Shown here in pieces: positions 1-5,959 of a stretch of 6,885 bases of DNA. Source of the DNA: an uncultured Clostridia bacterium. Lineage in GTDB: Bacteria > Bacillota > Clostridia > Oscillospirales > CAG-272. A program made the position numbers and the translations under genes. Below the pieces are notes generated by a model. The model searched no databases and was not told the origin of the DNA. It saw only the letters and a program-made list of their open reading frames with translations. The stretch is taken from contig CALGZV010000403.1 in NCBI GenBank assembly GCA_937934385.1, positions 1-6,885 of the forward strand. Direction: 5' to 3'. Each line of letters begins with the position of its first letter. The stretch's first letter is position 1.

Positions 1-683
1 AGGCGGGAGATCTCTCTCAGGAAATAATGCTTAATCTGCTGAAATCGTCAGCTAAGAACACCGAAACAGACAATCCGGACGGTTTTGTTTATACGGTATG
101 CAGATATACTTTTGCAGGATATCTGCGTAAAAAATACCGTCAAAACAAATACGAAGGTATATGCATTGACAATGCGGCCTTTATTCCATCCGATGAAAGT
201 GTTGAAAATTCGGTAGAGCTGTCAATGATGAAGGAACGGCTTATGCGCGAAATAAGCAGACTCGCAAAAATCCACAGAGATATTACAGTGATGTTTTATT
301 TTGAAAACATCAGTACTGCTGAAATCGCCGAAAAGCTCGGTCTGTCCGGAGGAACAGTACGTTGGTATCTCGGAGAATCACGAAAAAAACTTAAGGAGGG
401 TATTGATATGAACGAAAATTTGAGTTTTAACCCCATAAGAATGTGGGCAGGACACGACGGATACGCCGAAGATATGAATATGAAGGGTTTAGGAAAAGAT
501 CCTCTGGTAACGAATATAGCATGGGCATGTTATAAAGACGCGCTTACTGTCGAGGAAATATCCCGCAAAACAGGTGTTGCCGCTGTTTATCTGGAATATC
601 ATATAAATCAGCTCGTTAAAATGGATTATCTGAAAAAAAACAGGCAACAAATACCGTACAAACTTCTATATTTAATCGGTTGA
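1..683 (+). CDS. Sigma-70-like factor with fused winged helix, 5'-partial and 3'-truncated by frameshift
   Basis: The frame is open to the left edge (first full codon at 3), so the ATG at 27 is internal: the codons before it read AGDLSQEI and run into MLNLLK, the D-x-x-QE core of sigma-70 region 2. Region 2 continues to about base 165 (VCRYTFAGYLRKKYR). Region 4 follows at about 240-400, with the helix-turn-helix ISTAEIAEKLGLSGGTVRW and the tail SRKKLKEG. Beyond it, bases 500-640 encode a second DNA-binding-like segment (ALTVEEISRKTGVAAVYLEY...LVKMDYLKK), resembling a winged helix. The product probably directs or modulates RNA polymerase at specific promoters; the targets are unknown. After an A8 run at 633-640 the frame goes wrong and stops at 681-683 in a non-family tail (NRQQIPYKLLYLIG). 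Removing one A gives KKTGNKYRTNFYI, a far better wing strand. The sigma half could still be made. Confidence is high for the sigma family and moderate for the winged helix. Confidence 0.8.
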   Translation, partial: AGDLSQEIMLNLLKSSAKNTETDNPDGFVYTVCRYTFAGYLRKKYRQNKYEGICIDNAAFIPSDESVENSVELSMMKERLMREISRLAKIHRDITVMFYFENISTAEIAEKLGLSGGTVRWYLGESRKKLKEGIDMNENLSFNPIRMWAGHDGYAEDMNMKGLGKDPLVTNIAWACYKDALTVEEISRKTGVAAVYLEYHINQLVKMDYLKKNRQQIPYKLLYLIG

Positions 684-1536
684 ATTAGCCGATAAACACT
701 ACGAATATATCGCAAACAACGCAGAAGCGATTACTCAACGATCGCTTGAAGCTTTGAAGTCAAGACTTAACGAAATATTATCCATAGGTTTTATGGGTAA
801 CGATATTGATAGAGATAGACTCATTTGGGCATTCTACGGCGATATGATGTATACGGCAGTCAATACATATCTCAGCACAATAACAGAAAACGGCCGCAAA
901 TACAAAGACATTTCAAGACCGATGAGAGCTGACGGCAGCGAGCATTGGGTATGTGCAGGACTTGTACCGGATAAAGGCTATGAATCAAAAATTTCAAAAA
1001 AAGCTGCTGAGTTCAAAAGCCTATGTCTGAACGGGAACGGGATAAAGATACGCGAAAGCGAAACCGCACGGTCCATTCAATTTGATTACGGAACTGCATG
1101 GAGAGAATTCAGTACAGATGAAATTTGTGAGCTTTGCCACATTAGAGAATCAATTCTTTCGGGTTGCGAAATGAACAGTCATGACAAATTGATTGCCGCT
1201 AAAATGGCAAAAGACGGCTATATTATTATGCAAAACGAAATTCCTCACATGAACATTCCCTTTATGACAGCCTCCGAACACGACGCTTACAGCAATATCA
1301 TAAATGAAATTATCACCGACCTCGGAGACAATTTCCTTGCAGAATATATAACCGGTTCGGGAAAGCTTGCAGAATCCGATATACCTGAATATCTCGACAG
1401 TGATCTAAGACTTTATTTCAAATATCATATTATCAGTATGTGGGATTTTTTCCACATGGCAAATTACAAAAAAATGCTTAAATTACCCGAAGACCTGAAT
1501 CATTCAGGCTTCGCCACTATGGTATGGCTCAAATAA
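676..1536 (+). pseudogene. Detached C-terminal part of the sigma/winged-helix regulator
   Basis: This frame is open from base 676, just after an in-frame TAA at 673-675, to a TAA at 1534-1536. A TTG at 754 could be called as a start, but no Shine-Dalgarno motif precedes it, and the codons before it (VELADKHYEYIANNAEAITQ) look like genuine coding sequence. It is therefore best read as the continuation of the upstream gene: with one A removed from the run at 633-640, the upstream frame joins this one and is interrupted only by the TAA at 673. The ~285 residues have no domain I can name. They are mixed alpha/beta, with short recognisable stretches (RLIWAFYGDMMYTAVN, RPMRADGSEHWVCAG), no signal peptide and no membrane segment. 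C-terminal extensions of this kind occur on sigma-like proteins of gut Clostridia as I recall them, perhaps as a sensory part; that role is inference. The long undamaged frame suggests recent inactivation, or expression by recoding. Confidence 0.6.
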
Positions 1537-1564
1537 GATAACACAAAATGTGCTCTAATAAACA

Positions 1565-1609
1565 AACTGCCATGTACAGTAACATTTTAAATGCCTGTAC
1601 ATGGCAGTT
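1565..1609. terminator. Bidirectional intrinsic terminator between convergent genes
   Basis: Arms at 1565-1579 (AACTGCCATGTACAG) and 1595-1609 are exact reverse complements of 15 bp, around a 15-base loop. The hairpin sits 28 bases past the plus-strand stop at 1536 and 23 bases past the minus-strand stop at 1633. On the minus strand the hairpin is followed by TTTGTTTATT, a fair U tract; on the plus strand only by CTTTC, so it should work better for the minus-strand hydrolase unit. Confidence 0.8.
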
Positions 1610-1632
1610 CTTTCATTGACGATATATCAAAA

Positions 1633-3033
1633 TCATCCGCCGTATATATCTATAATGATCTCATTTTTCATATATTCGTAATATCCGAGCGGATCGGTAA
1701 GCGCACCGTTTTTACGCACCTCAAAGTGAAGATGATTTCCCCCGGAATTACCTGTGTTACCTACACTGGCTATCGTATCGCCGCGCGAAACAGTATCGCC
1801 TTCAGAGACAAACAGCTTGGTACAGTGAGCATACAACGTCGCATACCCGTTTCCGTGGCTGACTATAACATAATTTCCGTAACTCGAATGTTTTCTTGCT
1901 GTTATAACAGTTCCGCTCTGTGCCACTCTGATAGCCGTACCGGCAGGAGCCGGAATATCAATACCGCGATGAGGAACATCGCCCGGACGCTCATAAAGGA
2001 ATGTCGTACTTACAAGACGTCTTTCCGCTATCGGCCAAAGAAGATCAATCGAACCGCTGACAGGAGGCTGAGGAGGCGACGGAGGCTCTGTCTCCGGTTC
2101 TGTCTGCGGCTCAGTAACTGCTGTCGAAGGAGGATTCGGTGTCTGATCATTATTCTGAGCAGCTTTTCTAGATTCTTCTGCCAATCGCTCGCTCTCGGCA
2201 ATGCGGATACTCTCAGCCACTCTCCGGCTCTCGGCGGCTCTGCTTTCTGCCGCAAGGCGCTCGCGTTCCTCACGCTCCGCTATCTCGCGGAGCTGCGCTT
2301 CGATTTCGGCATTCAGCTCGTCTTCTTTTTCCCGAGCCTCGCTGCGGAAGCGGTTATATGCATCCATATCAGACTGAAGCGCCGAAATATAATTTTCGGA
2401 TTCAGTTCTCAGCGCAGAAAGTCTGTCGCTGTCTTCTTTAAGAGATTTTGCAATATCAAGCTGTTCTGAGCGAAGTATATCCAAAGATTCTTTCTGAACC
2501 AGAAAGTCAGAAACGTCGCTTTTAAGCTCATCCATTACGTCGTTCTGATATTTGATCATAGAACCGAGACGGTCGACACTTTCGAGAAAGTCAGTAAATG
2601 AATCGGATGACAAAGCAATCTCCAACGGATTAGTGCTTCCGTAAAGCTGCATGATCCTGAGCCAATTCTTAAAAGAGCCGTATTTATCTTCAATATCAGC
2701 TTCAAGGCCGGAAATCACATTTACGGTATCGTCGATCTCACTGTTATACAAAGATATAAGCTCATTTGTTTTTACAATTTTCTCGGTAATTATCTCTATT
2801 TCACTGTCTATCTGAGCTTTCTGTTCGAGAAGGCTGTCCATTTCCCCGCCCATAGACTCAAGCATTTTATTATACTCGTCTATCTGCTTATTGATAGCGT
2901 CAAGCTCCTTTTCCTTATCGCTGACAGGCGATACCGCTGTCAAACGCATACTATATGATGATACAGCTCCGGAAAAGACAATCGCAGCCGCAAGCGCAAA
3001 TGCAGCTGTTTTTCTATGGTTTTTCGAAGGCAT
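1633..3033 (-). CDS. Secreted coiled-coil M23 (LytM) peptidoglycan hydrolase, EnvC/CwlO-like, intact paralog
   Basis: A 466-residue secreted protein predicted to cut peptidoglycan peptide cross-links, or to activate cell-wall cleavage, at sites set by FtsEX. Residues 1-33 form a signal peptide (basic MPSKNHRK, then an alanine-rich hydrophobic core). Residues 38-290 are charged coiled coil, with the break typical of PcsB/CwlO/EnvC-type partners at about 120-165 (FKNWLRIMQLYGS...SFTDFLESVDRLG). Residues 258-292 are an AESR-type repeat. Residues 293-327 are a Pro/Thr/Glu linker that probably spans the wall. The M23 domain covers 330-455, with HRGID (H355, D359), YAH (H403) and HLHFEV (H434, H436); all expected zinc and catalytic residues are present, so it should be active, unlike E. 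coli EnvC. The start ATG has a strong upstream ribosome site. It lies 57 bases behind the frameshifted paralog with no terminator between, so the two are probably co-transcribed. Direct control by FtsX is inferred from context. Confidence 0.93.
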   Translation of the reverse strand: MPSKNHRKTAAFALAAAIVFSGAVSSYSMRLTAVSPVSDKEKELDAINKQIDEYNKMLESMGGEMDSLLEQKAQIDSEIEIITEKIVKTNELISLYNSEIDDTVNVISGLEADIEDKYGSFKNWLRIMQLYGSTNPLEIALSSDSFTDFLESVDRLGSMIKYQNDVMDELKSDVSDFLVQKESLDILRSEQLDIAKSLKEDSDRLSALRTESENYISALQSDMDAYNRFRSEAREKEDELNAEIEAQLREIAEREERERLAAESRAAESRRVAESIRIAESERLAEESRKAAQNNDQTPNPPSTAVTEPQTEPETEPPSPPQPPVSGSIDLLWPIAERRLVSTTFLYERPGDVPHRGIDIPAPAGTAIRVAQSGTVITARKHSSYGNYVIVSHGNGYATLYAHCTKLFVSEGDTVSRGDTIASVGNTGNSGGNHLHFEVRKNGALTDPLGYYEYMKNEIIIDIYGG

Positions 3034-3045
3034 ACTTAATACAAG

Positions 3046-3054
3046 TCCTCCTTT
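3046..3054 (-). promoter_or_regulatory. Ribosome binding site of the intact M23 gene
   Basis: On the minus strand this reads AAAGGAGGA, a near-perfect anti-16S match, with 13 bases between GGAGG and the ATG at 3033. The spacing is long, but no better start lies closer: the TTG in the gap is only 2 bases from GGAGG. Confidence 0.7.
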
Positions 3055-3090
3055 CGGAAAGTTAATTCAAATTTTAACCGTCAAACTAAA

Positions 3091-3346
3091 TCAACCGTAA
3101 TATATAGAAATCGTATATTTATCTTTCATATATTCATAAAATCCGAGAGGATCGGTAAGCGCTCCGTTTTTATATGTTTCAAAATGAAGATGATTCCCCT
3201 GGGAGTTTCCGGTAGTTCCGACAGCGCCTATAGTATCCCCCTTAGCTACGCTCTGTCCCTTGGTGACATAAAGCTTTGAACAATGAGCATAAAGCGTCGC
3301 ATATCCGTTTCCGTGGCTGACTATAATATAATAGCCGATCCCGCTG
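3091..3346 (-). pseudogene. Out-of-frame C-terminal half of the M23 domain of the frameshifted paralog
   Basis: Read one base back relative to the upstream frame, this stretch encodes NNSGIGYYIIVSHGNG, YAHCSKLYV, GNHLHFETYKNG and GFYEYMKDKY, ending at TGA 3091-3093. It aligns throughout with residues about 383-466 of the intact neighbour, including the catalytic YAH and HLH histidines, and has no internal stop. It has no start codon or ribosome site of its own, so it is the lost end of the upstream gene. The absence of further damage points to a recent lesion, or to an error in the assembled sequence. Restoring 13 bases would give a protein of 434 residues. Confidence 0.85.
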
Positions 3347-4382
3347 TTGTTACGGTACCGCTGTCAGCAGCATATATATTTGTTCCCGAAGGCGCCGGTA
3401 TATCTATTCCGCGATGATAGCTTCCGCGGCACATACCGAAATTCGAACTGACAAGATATTTTCCCTCGACCGGCCAGAAAAACGACGGAAGCTCTCCCGT
3501 TGCAGTACCGCTGCCGTCTATTCCGTCCATAGAACCGCCCGAAGATGTTACACCGTTTGAACCGGGATTATTATTCTGCTGGGCAAGTCTGCGGCTCTCT
3601 TCTTCTTTTCTTATTCTTTCCTGCTCGGCAGCTATAGCAGCAAGTTCATCTTCGATCTGCTTGGTAAGAGCGTCTTCCGCTTCTTTTGCATCCTTAAGAT
3701 ACTGCTCGTACTGAGCCTGATTTTTTTCAAGCTCTTTTATGTAGTTTTCCGACTCTGAGCGAAGCTCCAGAAGACGCTTATTATCGATCGCCATCTGATC
3801 TCTTATCGCAAGCTGTTCGGTACGAAGCTTATCTATGGAATCTCTCTGAACCCCTACATCAGCAATGTCCCCGCGGATATCCTCCATAACGGTATCCTGA
3901 TATTTTATAAGCGTGCCGAGACGCTCTGTATTTTCAAGAAATCCGACAAATGAATCCGATGACATTACCATGTCAATATAGCTTACATTTCCGAACATCT
4001 GCATCATACGCAGCCAACTTTTAAAGTTCTCATACTTAACGTCTATATTCGAATCCATATCAACGATTTCGGCATTTTTATCGCGTATCTCATTGTCATA
4101 TTCAGAAATAAGCTCCTCGGTAAAAGCTATTTTACTCTCGACAAGCTCTATCTGCCTGTCAAGCGCTTCTTTTCTTGCGAGTGCACCGTTTATTTCATCC
4201 TTCGATGCATTTATCGAATCATTATATGAATCTATTTTTTTCTGAATTTCTGCAAGCTCGTTTTCTTTATTTTTTACCGACTCTGACGATGCCGCCTTAA
4301 GCGATGTCAACGATGCCGTTGAGGCACAGAAGACAGCGGCAACAGAAAGCGCCGCGGTAATTTTTATAAAACGTGTTCTCAT
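3321..4382 (-). CDS. EnvC/CwlO-like coiled-coil protein with truncated M23 domain, frameshifted paralog
   Basis: Paralog of the M23 gene immediately downstream. A frame-compatible ATG lies at 4394, but the ATG at 4382 is the better start: GGAGAG sits just before it and overlaps the first ATG, and MRTRFIK gives a normal signal-peptide n-region. The remaining product is 353 residues: signal peptide about 1-32, coiled coil about 34-268 with the FKSWLRMMQMFG break near 120-132, a Gly/Ser/Asn-rich linker about 269-298, then the start of an M23 domain (FFWPVEGKYL, HRGID with H323 and D327). It ends early at TAG 3321-3323 in the tail TAGSAIIL. The missing YAH and HLH motifs are encoded in another frame just downstream, so the product cannot be a complete hydrolase. 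The coiled coil, the part that contacts FtsX in characterised relatives, is intact, so a secreted non-catalytic protein is possible. The unit lies after ftsX but behind a terminator, so it may have its own promoter. Confidence 0.85.
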   Translation of the reverse strand: MRTRFIKITAALSVAAVFCASTASLTSLKAASSESVKNKENELAEIQKKIDSYNDSINASKDEINGALARKEALDRQIELVESKIAFTEELISEYDNEIRDKNAEIVDMDSNIDVKYENFKSWLRMMQMFGNVSYIDMVMSSDSFVGFLENTERLGTLIKYQDTVMEDIRGDIADVGVQRDSIDKLRTEQLAIRDQMAIDNKRLLELRSESENYIKELEKNQAQYEQYLKDAKEAEDALTKQIEDELAAIAAEQERIRKEEESRRLAQQNNNPGSNGVTSSGGSMDGIDGSGTATGELPSFFWPVEGKYLVSSNFGMCRGSYHRGIDIPAPSGTNIYAADSGTVTTAGSAIIL

Positions 4383-4386
4383 TAAA

Positions 4387-4392
4387 CTCTCC
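4387..4392 (-). promoter_or_regulatory. Ribosome binding site deciding the start of the frameshifted M23 paralog
   Basis: The minus strand reads GGAGAG-TTTA-ATG, with GGAG 6 bases before the ATG at 4382. The motif overlaps the alternative ATG at 4394, which has no Shine-Dalgarno sequence of its own, so translation should begin at 4382. Confidence 0.6.
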
Positions 4393-4456
4393 ATAATACA
4401 CTGATGTGAAATACAAACAGATTTCTCACCGGTTTAAGTCTATAATTCAACGGCTG

Positions 4457-4472
4457 ATTTATACAGAATTTT
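4457..4472. repeat. 16-base direct repeat, copy 1
   Basis: ATTTATACAGAATTTT on the plus strand matches copy 2 at 4541-4556 (ATTTATACAGCATTTT) in 15 of 16 positions; the copies start 84 bases apart. Both contain TATAAA on the minus strand, so they may be tandem -10 regions or regulator sites. Confidence 0.5.
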
Positions 4473-4484
4473 ACTAAAGTACAA
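4458..4484 (-). promoter_or_regulatory. Weak candidate sigma-A promoter for the M23 pair
   Basis: On the minus strand, TTGTAC (4479-4484) is followed after 15 bases by TATAAA (4458-4463). The -10 element is good, but the spacer is 2 bases short of ideal. It would give a leader of roughly 70 bases before the ATG at 4382. The upstream repeat copy offers a second TATAAA without a clear -35, so the choice is uncertain. Confidence 0.25.
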
Positions 4485-4540
4485 TAAAATGCGGACAACT
4501 CTGTTCCGAAATCAAAATACCCGGAAAAATACTGAATAAA

Positions 4541-4556
4541 ATTTATACAGCATTTT
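4541..4556. repeat. 16-base direct repeat, copy 2
   Basis: Partner of the repeat at 4457-4472, differing only at its eleventh base (C for A). It is the ftsX-proximal copy in the same intergenic leader. Confidence 0.5.
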
Positions 4557-4652
4557 AATCAACTGTAACCAAGAGGTTCAGTTTCAAAAAGACAGTCAGA
4601 TAAAATATGTATCGGAAATTCCGACAATATATACAATTCAAATATCTGTTCC

Positions 4653-4690
4653 AAAAATAAGGGAACGGTTTTATGATCATACCCGTCCCC
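4653..4690 (-). terminator. Intrinsic terminator after ftsX
   Basis: On the minus strand GGGGACGG (4683-4690) pairs over 8 bp, with one G-U, with CCGTTCCC (4661-4668), followed by TTATTTTT (4653-4660). The loop contains the self-complementary TATGATCATA. It begins 6 bases after the ftsX stop and separates ftsEX from the hydrolase pair, at least in part. Confidence 0.75.
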
Positions 4691-4696
4691 GCTGTT

Positions 4697-5959
4697 TTAT
4701 GCTTTAAGATATTTGTGAAGCGATATAACACTTCCGATAATACCCGCAATAATTCCGATCGCAATAAAGCCGAATGCAACAAGTCCCCCGACCTCACTGA
4801 CATCAATAACTGATATGAAACCAAAATCCGCTATAATCTCTTTATGTATAAACATATATGCATAATACTGGATAACATACGCTATTATGCTGGATATAAG
4901 TCCGATAAGCACACCCTCAAACACAAACGGTGTAGTAATAAACGCCTTCGTAGCGCCTACATACCGCATAACCGCAATCTCCTGACGGCGTGAAAATACT
5001 GCAAGCTTGATAGTATTTATAATAACAAACATACTTACTACTATCAGCACAATCAAAAACCACACAAAAACAAAGATAACGCCGGACCGGACATTTTCTA
5101 TAGTATTTGCAAGATCTTCACGGCACTCTACGCGCGTTATCAGATCAGATATATGCTCAAGATTATATCTGAGCGTAGATACATCATTATTTTCTTCATA
5201 TGTAATAGTAAACTGGTCTGCAAGCGGATTATCCCCGTCCGGCATCCGGTCAAAGAGATCGCTGTACTCAGAATACTTTTCATTCATCTCATTAAGCGCC
5301 TGTGCCTTTGAGGTGAATGTAAGCTCTGCGACATTATCCAGCTTCTGAATCTCCATCTCAATATCCGCAAGCGCAGTAATACGTTTATATTCGGAATCGA
5401 GATTCTCCTCTATCGTAGCATACCTCGCCACATCGTCGCCGGCAAATTCTCCGCTTCTTGCTTTTGCAACCGCAAAAACATTTCTCAGCGCATCGACCTC
5501 GACTCTTGCTTTTGAAAGATCCGTAAAATTACGGAGTTCGGATACTCCCGCTTCAACTTCATTGAGAATCGATGTAAGATCATCACCTATCCGGCCACCC
5601 GCCATAGATAAAACAGCGTCATCGTCAAGTCCGTCCCAAAGTCCCCTCAGGCTTCCCGATGTCTGCCCCGCATCACCCGTATTATTCTCGACAATACCGG
5701 AAGCTCCGTCAGTCTGATCGGAAGCAGCAGCAGTATCCGGCTTTTTATCTGTATCTACAAATACAAGGACATAGTTGAGCATGCCGATATTATTTATATT
5801 ATAATTGACATTATACAGAAGCAGTACAAAGCTTCCGAGTACCACAAGGCAGGACATAAGTACTGCAATCGAAGCAAATGTCATAACACCGTTTCGCCAA
5901 AGACCTTTTACGCTCTGTTCAAGAAAATACAGAATACTCACTTTTCTTCTTTTATTCAC
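4697..5959 (-). CDS. ftsX: Cell division ABC transporter permease-like protein FtsX with enlarged extracellular loop
   Basis: Membrane partner of FtsE; the complex couples ATP hydrolysis in the cytoplasm to activation of peptidoglycan hydrolases outside. The start is GTG 5959, overlapping the ftsE stop in GTGA, with GGAGG 9 bases upstream inside ftsE, so translation is coupled. The 420 residues show a basic cytoplasmic N-terminus, TM1 about 25-50, a large outer loop about 51-292, TM2 about 293-318, the conserved FtsX segment RRQEIAVMRYVGATKAFI (324-341) with PFVFEG, TM3 about 343-371, and TM4 about 388-412. FtsX proteins are usually near 300 residues. The excess is in the outer loop, where about 125 residues (about 73-198) separate NYVLVFVDTD from EIQKLDNVAELTF, segments normally close together. 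The insert begins with a Ser/Ala/Gly/Asp-rich linker (about 73-103), followed by a predicted helical part (about 122-200). The likely outer partners are the two coiled-coil M23 proteins downstream. Confidence 0.95.
   Translation of the reverse strand: MNKRRKVSILYFLEQSVKGLWRNGVMTFASIAVLMSCLVVLGSFVLLLYNVNYNINNIGMLNYVLVFVDTDKKPDTAAASDQTDGASGIVENNTGDAGQTSGSLRGLWDGLDDDAVLSMAGGRIGDDLTSILNEVEAGVSELRNFTDLSKARVEVDALRNVFAVAKARSGEFAGDDVARYATIEENLDSEYKRITALADIEMEIQKLDNVAELTFTSKAQALNEMNEKYSEYSDLFDRMPDGDNPLADQFTITYEENNDVSTLRYNLEHISDLITRVECREDLANTIENVRSGVIFVFVWFLIVLIVVSMFVIINTIKLAVFSRRQEIAVMRYVGATKAFITTPFVFEGVLIGLISSIIAYVIQYYAYMFIHKEIIADFGFISVIDVSEVGGLVAFGFIAIGIIAGIIGSVISLHKYLKA

Larger units (their letters stand above)
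4395..4652 (-). other. Non-coding leader between the ftsX terminator and the M23 gene pair
   Basis: About 258 AT-rich bases without a credible gene. It holds two near-identical 16-base repeats containing TATAAA and is the natural place for a promoter of the hydrolase pair, since ftsX ends at a terminator. I checked it for a WalR-type TGTWAH-N5-TGTWAH site and saw no convincing match. I recognise no riboswitch or RNA gene. Confidence 0.5.

Noticed and set aside
2028..2273. Minus-strand open frame of 81 codons within the intact M23 gene
   Set aside because: It is an out-of-frame reading of the AESR repeat and Pro/Thr/Glu linker, giving Arg/Leu-rich low-complexity sequence.
1591..2469. Plus-strand open frame of 292 codons
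   Set aside because: It lies opposite the intact M23 gene, is rich in Arg/Ser/Cys as expected of an antisense shadow, and has no ribosome site. Its ATG falls in the terminator loop.
3061..3078. Small inverted repeat GTTAA...TTAAC in the gap between the paralogs
   Set aside because: It is only 5 bp, AT-rich and not followed by a U tract, so there is no reason to call a terminator or operator.
2891..3100. Plus-strand open frame of 69 codons across the gap between the M23 paralogs
   Set aside because: It is antisense to the signal peptide and ribosome site of the intact M23 gene, with no start signal.
3321..3350. Programmed ribosomal frameshift as the explanation of the M23 split
   Set aside because: A one-base backward shift would be needed, but there is no X XXY YYZ slippery heptamer, and the shared repeat points to a deletion instead.
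4555..4824. Minus-strand open frame of 89 codons overlapping the ftsX end
   Set aside because: It overlaps ftsX out of frame and runs through the ftsX terminator hairpin. There is no Shine-Dalgarno site and no recognisable motif.
5007..5348. Plus-strand open frame of 113 codons
   Set aside because: It is a shadow of the ftsX outer loop and TM2, with low-complexity Ile/Thr/Ser content.
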